From: Myxococcales bacterium
GTDB taxonomy: Bacteria > Myxococcota > Polyangia > Nannocystales > Nannocystaceae
DNA: 64,000 nt
Assembly (NCBI GenBank): GCA_016793465.1
Contig: JAEUJW010000033.1
Coordinates: 1-64,000 of the forward strand
Direction of reading: 5' to 3'
Shown here: one piece after another, positions 59,435 to 64,000 of the stretch
Numbering within the stretch: the stretch's first letter is position 1
Layout of the letters: each line of letters opens with the position of its first letter
Notes under the pieces: model-generated
The model's input: the letters and a program-made list of their open reading frames with translations, nothing else
Databases searched by the model: none
Told to the model about the DNA's origin: nothing
Translations under genes and position numbers: made by a program

Positions 59435-60244
59435 TCAGAACCGCAGCGTCAGCGTCGCCCCCGCGAACCGCCCCGGCACCAGCGCCGGCACCAACGCCAC
59501 CCCCTTCGCCCGCCACTTCAAAAATCGCCGCCGCCGCATCACGCCGTCGACCAGCAGCGCCGTCCCGAGCGCGGTCGCCACCAACCCGCCGCCGATCATC
59601 GGCACGCTGAGCCGCTTGTGATCGCCGAGCATCGTCGTCGTCGCCCCGACGATCCCCGCGATCGTCAGCCCCAGCCCCGCGGGCCCGAGGATCGCACCGG
59701 TGACGATGCGCCCTGTCCCGCGCGGCGGCGGCCCCTTCGGCGGCGGCTCCGGCCCCGCGAGCTCCGCGTACTCCGGCATCTGCCCGCCCGGCGCCCCCCA
59801 GCTCGGCTCGGCCCCCGCGAGCGGCGCCTGACGAATCTGCCAGCGCCGCTCCTGCGGCTGCTCCCGCGGCACCGTCGGCCGCGGCGTCGTGAACCGGTCC
59901 TGCGCCATGAACGGCGACTCGTCCTCGAGCGACCCGCGCGGCGCGTTCGACCCGCCCGCTCCGCTCGTCGCGCCTCCGCTCGTCGACCCCACCGTCGCTC
60001 CGCTCGTCGACCCCGTCGTCGCCCCCGAACTCGTCGGCCCCGCCGTCGCCCCCGAGCCCGTCGGCTCCGTCGCTCCGCTCACGGCCTCACGCCTCGCGTC
60101 GTTCGCCGACGCCGCCGCATCGCTCCTCGCCGGACTGGTCACCACGCTCGTCGGAGCGTCGTTCACTCGCGCCATCGCCTCGCCGCGGAGCAGCAGCCCC
60201 ACCAGCCCCGCGATCGCCGTCACGGTCCCTCGCATCGCGCGCAT
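59435..60244 (-). CDS. membrane protein with Ser/Thr/Gly repeat region
   Basis: A ~269-residue exported or membrane protein of unknown family. A signal-like segment (VTAIAGLVGLLLRGEAMA) is followed by a ~70-residue Ser/Gly/Ala/Thr repeat region (units like T-S-G-A-T-V-G-S). Then come a Pro-rich stretch and two membrane helices (IVTGAILGPAGLGLTIAGIVGA; PMIGGGLVATALGTALLV) near the C-terminus. The tail (RAKGVALVPALVPGRFAGATLTLRF) is basic. Similar two-helix tails recur in myxobacterial PEGA-type proteins, including 35141. ATG 60244 or ATG 60235 are equally possible starts. Confidence 0.65.
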   Translation of the reverse strand: MRAMRGTVTAIAGLVGLLLRGEAMARVNDAPTSVVTSPARSDAAASANDARREAVSGATEPTGSGATAGPTSSGATTGSTSGATVGSTSGGATSGAGGSNAPRGSLEDESPFMAQDRFTTPRPTVPREQPQERRWQIRQAPLAGAEPSWGAPGGQMPEYAELAGPEPPPKGPPPRGTGRIVTGAILGPAGLGLTIAGIVGATTTMLGDHKRLSVPMIGGGLVATALGTALLVDGVMRRRRFLKWRAKGVALVPALVPGRFAGATLTLRF

Positions 60245-60332
60245 GTTCGCCCGGCCGGCCGCCCCCGTCCACCCGGAAACTGGGCTACCCTCGCCCGGCG
60301 GTCGCCCCGCAGGCGCCGCAGCGGAGACATCC

Positions 60333-61346
60333 ATGCCCCTCCCGCGGCTCAACGGCACCCTGACCCCCAGCGGCTCCCCGCGCTACGACCAGCTCTTCGC
60401 CGGCCAGCTCATGACCGCGGTCCTCGCGGTCGGCTTCGACGAGTACGGCTCCAACCGCCCCATCGACGACGCCCTCCAGGAGGGCCTCGTCTCGCGCGGC
60501 TTCCGCGTCGACACCACCGCCGCGCTCGCCCGCCTCGCCGCCGGCAAGCGCCCCGCGCCGTCCCGGGTGGGCGACCTCTATTACGCCGAAGGCGCCACCC
60601 ACGACAGCGCCGGGCGCCCCGTCGACGTCGTCGTCACCCTCGCCCTGTCCGGCGACGGCAGCAACGGCGGCGACGTCGCCTCCGCCTACCTCGACGGCCT
60701 CGGCCGCTGCGACCTCGCCGCTTACGGCGGTCACGGCCGCTACGGCACCGGACCCGACTTCGACTACAACTTCACCGCCGACCTCGTCGACGAGCGCGGC
60801 AACGTGACCGCCAGCTTCAGCGAGTACAAGGACCTCGAGGAGGCGCTCACCGCCCAGGGTAAGCTCCACGGCCGCGGCCCGATCGCCGAGTACAAGCTGC
60901 TGATGAAGCAGAAGCGCCTCGAGGTCCGGCGGATCAACAGCGGCAACCTCGTCATCAACCTGCGCAACTACCACGCCGCCGAGTTCGGCTCGCACCTCAT
61001 GGTCGACCAGCTCGCCACCGACCCCAACATCCGCCGCTTCTCGAAGCAGAAGTTCGACAAGAAGTACCGCCTGTGGATGTTCAGCGGCTGCCGCACCCAC
61101 GACTATTTTTATAACCTGCGCAAGCTCAACCCCGCGGCCAACGCCGGCGGCCTCGACCTCATCGGCACGCGCCGCGTCTGCTACTGGAACGCCACCGCCG
61201 ACAACCTCCTCGGCCTGCTCGACGGCGTGTTCGCCCGCGACACCTACAAGCAGCTGATCGACCGCCTCGCCGCGCTCAACCCGACCTACTACGAGACCGA
61301 CGACAAGGGCCCCAGCCACGTCGTCGACGTCGGCCGTCGCCCCTGA
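60333..61346 (+). CDS. possible clan-CD (caspase-like) cysteine peptidase
   Basis: A 337-residue cytosolic protein with no family I recognise outright. Two motifs look like a clan-CD peptidase core. One is DLAAYGGHGRYG, with His134 in an HG motif at the end of a hydrophobic strand. The other is LWMFSGCRTHDYF, with Cys253 after a second strand. The His-Cys spacing of 119 residues is far larger than the ~40 of caspases and CHAT proteins, so an inserted subdomain, or a different fold, must be allowed. A GGAG about 7 nt upstream supports ATG 60333. It is the first gene of an operon with a HEAT-repeat protein 12 nt downstream. Confidence 0.55.
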   Translation: MPLPRLNGTLTPSGSPRYDQLFAGQLMTAVLAVGFDEYGSNRPIDDALQEGLVSRGFRVDTTAALARLAAGKRPAPSRVGDLYYAEGATHDSAGRPVDVVVTLALSGDGSNGGDVASAYLDGLGRCDLAAYGGHGRYGTGPDFDYNFTADLVDERGNVTASFSEYKDLEEALTAQGKLHGRGPIAEYKLLMKQKRLEVRRINSGNLVINLRNYHAAEFGSHLMVDQLATDPNIRRFSKQKFDKKYRLWMFSGCRTHDYFYNLRKLNPAANAGGLDLIGTRRVCYWNATADNLLGLLDGVFARDTYKQLIDRLAALNPTYYETDDKGPSHVVDVGRRP

Positions 61347-61358
61347 GAGTGAGGAACC

Positions 61359-61934
61359 ATGCCGAAGACCCTCGACGAAGCCACCTTCCTCGCCCGCCTG
61401 TCCGCCTTCACCGCCAAGCCGAGCCCGGGCGAGGCGCTCGCCCTCGCCGCCGAGGCCGACGGCCGCGCCCTGCCGGCCCTCGTCAAGGCCATGAACGACA
61501 TGATGGAGGGCCCCGACGTCGTCCGCTACCGCGAGGCCGTGCGCGAGCTGGCGACCGTCCCGGTGCTGACCACGTTCCTCGCCGGCGACGCCCCGCTGCG
61601 CCACGTCGCCGCCCACGCGCTGTCCGGCCGCAACCCCGAGCACGCCGCCCTCATCGGCCAGTGCCTCGACGACGCCGACGATCAAGTGCGAGCCATCGCC
61701 CGCCGGGCCCTGCGCGCGTGGACCAACAGCCCGCAGATCCACGACCTCTTCCTCAAGGCCCTCCGCCACGCCGACGCCCGCGTCCGTCTGCTCGCCGCCG
61801 AGGGCCTCGGCAAGCTCGGCACCGCCGCCGACCTGGGGCCCCTGCAGACCGCCCTCGAGCACGAACAGGACGACAAGGCCCGCGACCGCATCGCCTGGGC
61901 CCTCGAGAAGCTCGAGAACCAGAGCGACGCCTGA
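61359..61934 (+). CDS. HEAT-repeat protein
   Basis: A 191-residue all-helical protein with HEAT/PBS-lyase-type repeats: PLRHVAAHALSGRNPEHAALIGQCLDDADDQVRAIARRALRAW, DARVRLLAAEGLGKLGTAADLGPLQ and RDRIAWALEKLE. HEAT repeats are protein-binding scaffolds. A good ribosome-binding site (GTGAGGA) precedes the ATG by 4 nt. It sits 12 nt after the possible clan-CD protease gene, so it is likely a partner, substrate or adaptor of it. It converges with the membrane protein, 6 nt away. Confidence 0.85.
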   Translation: MPKTLDEATFLARLSAFTAKPSPGEALALAAEADGRALPALVKAMNDMMEGPDVVRYREAVRELATVPVLTTFLAGDAPLRHVAAHALSGRNPEHAALIGQCLDDADDQVRAIARRALRAWTNSPQIHDLFLKALRHADARVRLLAAEGLGKLGTAADLGPLQTALEHEQDDKARDRIAWALEKLENQSDA

Positions 61935-61940
61935 GCCTGT

Positions 61941-63851
61941 TCACCGCGCCGGCGCGTCGTAGTCCAGCGTCACTCTGAAGTCGCGCGGCAGCGGCGAGCC
62001 GACCACGCGCACGAAGCCCGCCCTGTCGCCCTCGACCTCGGCCCGCTCGACCGTGCAGTTCGGCGAGCAGCGCAGCTCGGCCATCCAGTGGTAGCGCAGC
62101 GTGACCTGCTGGGTCCCCGGCGCCGGCTTCGCCCCGCGCACCGAGATCTCGTTGAGGCGCGCCTCGACCTCGCCCGACCCCTCGGCAAAATACCCCGCCA
62201 CTTTCTTCACCCTGTACACGCGGTGCAACCCGCCGACGATCCCCGCCGGCGCCAGCAGGTCGGCGCGCCGCTCGACGCTGGCGACGTGCGGGTACGTGAA
62301 CACCACGTACGCCACGTTGTACGTCGTCAAATACTCCGCGAGCCCCGCCCCGTAGCGCTCGTCCTCGGGCTTGAAATAAAACAGGTTCGCGTCCGAGAAG
62401 ATCATCCTGCGATCGGAGAACCCGCCGATCACCGGCCAGTCGGTGGCCCAGCGCAGGTACTCGCCGACCCCGTGGAGCTGCACGAGCACCCGCCCCGTAC
62501 GCGGCTGATCGCGGAGCCAGTCCGCGACCGCCTGCGAGTCCTCGGGCACCGCCTGCATGCGCGGCGACGGCATCAGACTCGCCGACGCTCCGCCCGGCAG
62601 CGGCCCCGGCGTCAGCATCGGCAGCATCGGGCTCACCTGCTGATACAGCCGCACCGACAGCAGCACCGCCATCACCGTCACCACCCCGCGCGCCGCCGCC
62701 GGCAGCTCGCGCAGCCGCAGCCACGTCGCGCACAGCCACGGGCACGCCAGCACGGACGCCCACAGCGTCATCGGCACCGCGAAGCGATACGGCTCGGTCT
62801 CGCGGACGCCCGGCACCAGCGCCCCGAAGTACGTCAGCCCGAACAGCCACGCCAGCGTCAGCAGCCCGACCCCCGCCCGCGCGTCGCGCTCGCGTCGCCA
62901 GGCCCACAGCCCGAGCCCCGCCGCGATCAGCACCAGCGTGCGGAGGAACGTCCGCTGGATCACGAACCCCGTGTTGAGCGGGTCGACCAGCACCTCGACG
63001 AAGTCATAAAAAATGTACGCGGGCGTCGCCTGCCCCAGCCGCGCCGTCGGCACGATCAGCTCGGCGTGCCGCAGCGCCGGCGCCAGCCAGTCGAGGTTCA
63101 CCACCAGCCCGAGCAGCGCCGCCGCCCACACGAGCGCGTGCGTCCGCCACCCGATCCGCCGCCACGCCGCCACGTACTGCGCCGTCAGCGGCACCACCAG
63201 CAGCGCGAAGCTCCACGCGTGCGCGCGCAGCACCAGCGGCAGCACCACCACCAGCCCGAGCCCGAACAGCGCCCGCTCGCCCTGCAGCAGGCGGTGCATC
63301 AGCGCCACGCTCACCGCTCCGAGGTGCGCCGCCGTGGCGAACGACACCATCCCGCCGCCCCAGCAGAACCGCGTCGTCGGGTCGAAGTGCCACGCCAGCG
63401 TGCCCAGCCCGAACGCCAGCGCCCGCGCCGGCGCCGCGTACCCGAGCAGCCGCGCCGTCAGCCACAGCGACCACGGCGCCAGCAGGGCCGACACCAGCGT
63501 GAACAGGTTGAACCCCGCCGCCAGCGGCAGCCCGAGCGCGCGCATCAGCTGCACGAACCCGAAGTGCAGCTTGTTGTCGACGTCGAAGATCAGCCCGGTC
63601 GGGTGCCCCGCCAGCAGGTCCGGGTCGTACGCCCACGCGCGCCCGAACTGCTCGCGCACCTGCGTCAGCGTATGCGTGTGCTGGTAGTGCGTCTGGTAGT
63701 CGGGCCCGCCGAACGGCAGCTCGCCGAACACCGTCGCCAGCGGCAGCGCATACGCGGTCAGCGCCACGTACAGCAGCACCAGCACGATCCACCCGCGCCC
63801 GAGCGGGCTCGCCAACCACCTGCGGAGATCCGGCGCGGACACGGCGGCCAT
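61941..63851 (-). CDS. polytopic membrane protein, GT-C-like
   Basis: A 636-residue integral membrane protein with about 11-12 helices in the first ~470 residues, then a ~165-residue soluble C-terminal domain. The first extracytoplasmic loop has GGPDYQTHYQHTHTL followed by the acidic FDVDNKLHFGF, resembling the acidic first loop of GT-C glycosyltransferases and the PMT/ArnT-like clan. The C-terminal domain (LVQLHGVGEYLRWATDWPVIGGFSDRRM ... YNVAYVVFTYPHVASVERRADLL) is typical of large uncharacterised bacterial membrane glycosyltransferase-like proteins. The donor and acceptor are unknown. ATG 63851 was chosen to start MAAVSAPDLRRW. Confidence 0.82.
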   Translation of the reverse strand: MAAVSAPDLRRWLASPLGRGWIVLVLLYVALTAYALPLATVFGELPFGGPDYQTHYQHTHTLTQVREQFGRAWAYDPDLLAGHPTGLIFDVDNKLHFGFVQLMRALGLPLAAGFNLFTLVSALLAPWSLWLTARLLGYAAPARALAFGLGTLAWHFDPTTRFCWGGGMVSFATAAHLGAVSVALMHRLLQGERALFGLGLVVVLPLVLRAHAWSFALLVVPLTAQYVAAWRRIGWRTHALVWAAALLGLVVNLDWLAPALRHAELIVPTARLGQATPAYIFYDFVEVLVDPLNTGFVIQRTFLRTLVLIAAGLGLWAWRRERDARAGVGLLTLAWLFGLTYFGALVPGVRETEPYRFAVPMTLWASVLACPWLCATWLRLRELPAAARGVVTVMAVLLSVRLYQQVSPMLPMLTPGPLPGGASASLMPSPRMQAVPEDSQAVADWLRDQPRTGRVLVQLHGVGEYLRWATDWPVIGGFSDRRMIFSDANLFYFKPEDERYGAGLAEYLTTYNVAYVVFTYPHVASVERRADLLAPAGIVGGLHRVYRVKKVAGYFAEGSGEVEARLNEISVRGAKPAPGTQQVTLRYHWMAELRCSPNCTVERAEVEGDRAGFVRVVGSPLPRDFRVTLDYDAPAR

Positions 63852-64000
63852 GCTACCCGCACCCGCCGCGTGTACAAGCACCTTCGCTCACCCGCACGCC
63901 TGACGCGTACACCACCCCGGATCCCTCTCGCGTCCCCTCCTCTCACCCGCCTGCCTCGCCGCGGCGATCCTGCAGCGCAGCGTCCTCGAGTCCGCCCCCG
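63852..64000. other. window end, no gene seen
   Basis: 149 bases of C-rich sequence without a supported coding frame or hairpin. A promoter for the membrane protein at 63851 is expected here; TACACG on the minus strand (63870-63875) is the only -10-like hexamer seen, and it is weak. Confidence 0.5.

Overview
The window is about 73% G+C with nearly every third codon position G or C. Its many lipoproteins carry Ser/Thr/Asp/Gly-rich linkers, Myxococcus-type cysteine-rich repeats, FG-GAP propellers, PEGA and vWA domains. Together with two cytochromes P450 this points to a myxobacterium, most likely of the Nannocystis group (inference from style, not from a marker gene). The first ~700 bases are C-rich low-complexity sequence and a 33-bp tandem repeat, and may be a contig edge.

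Layout, left to right. 0.7-6.4 kb: uvrA, an EAD-CHAT caspase-like protein, a P460-type cytochrome lipoprotein and rsmB. 6.5-7.5 kb: a leftward unit with a near-consensus promoter, a tRNA-like RNA, a Pth2-family peptidyl-tRNA hydrolase and a small unknown protein. 7.6-13.4 kb: lipoproteins, one ending in a uromodulin-type eight-cysteine domain, plus esterase, thioesterase and SirB1-like genes. 13.5-19.3 kb: a P450, a SWIM/HPF1-like/ankyrin protein, and an aldonolactone oxidase paired with a PLP aldolase/deaminase. 19.5-26.5 kb: surface proteins, a TIGR03032-type protein overlapping a lipoprotein methyltransferase, and a winged-helix regulator. 26.6-34.3 kb: maf, hutU-hutI, a second P450, and ruvX-mltG overlapping by ATGA. 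34.2-46.5 kb: PEGA protein, bioD, a TerB-SPFH/SHOCT operon, an S41 protease, cysS with a zinc-ribbon insert, and a metallo-beta-lactamase-fold hydrolase. 46.7-54.5 kb: moaB, lipoproteins, a DUF2914 membrane protein, aroA, an RNA m5U methyltransferase and a HAD phosphatase. 55.0-64 kb: boxC-boxB (aerobic benzoyl-CoA epoxide pathway), an ADP-ribosylglycohydrolase, a possible clan-CD protease with a HEAT-repeat partner, and a GT-C-like membrane protein.

Three window-wide patterns stand out. About twenty genes have an (often extended) -10 hexamer ending only 6-10 nt before the start codon, which suggests leaderless mRNAs. A family of 14-20 nt palindromes (CCTGTCC/CATGTCC arms) sits at convergent gene ends, where it supplies stop codons, and inside reading frames as in-frame insertions. 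Short runs of AT-ending codons (ATT AAA, TTT AAT, TTA AAG) recur inside otherwise GC3-saturated genes.

Housekeeping genes (uvrA, rsmB, ruvX, mltG, cysS, moaB, aroA, bioD) are scattered singly among accessory genes. No integrase, transposase, rRNA or CRISPR array was seen.
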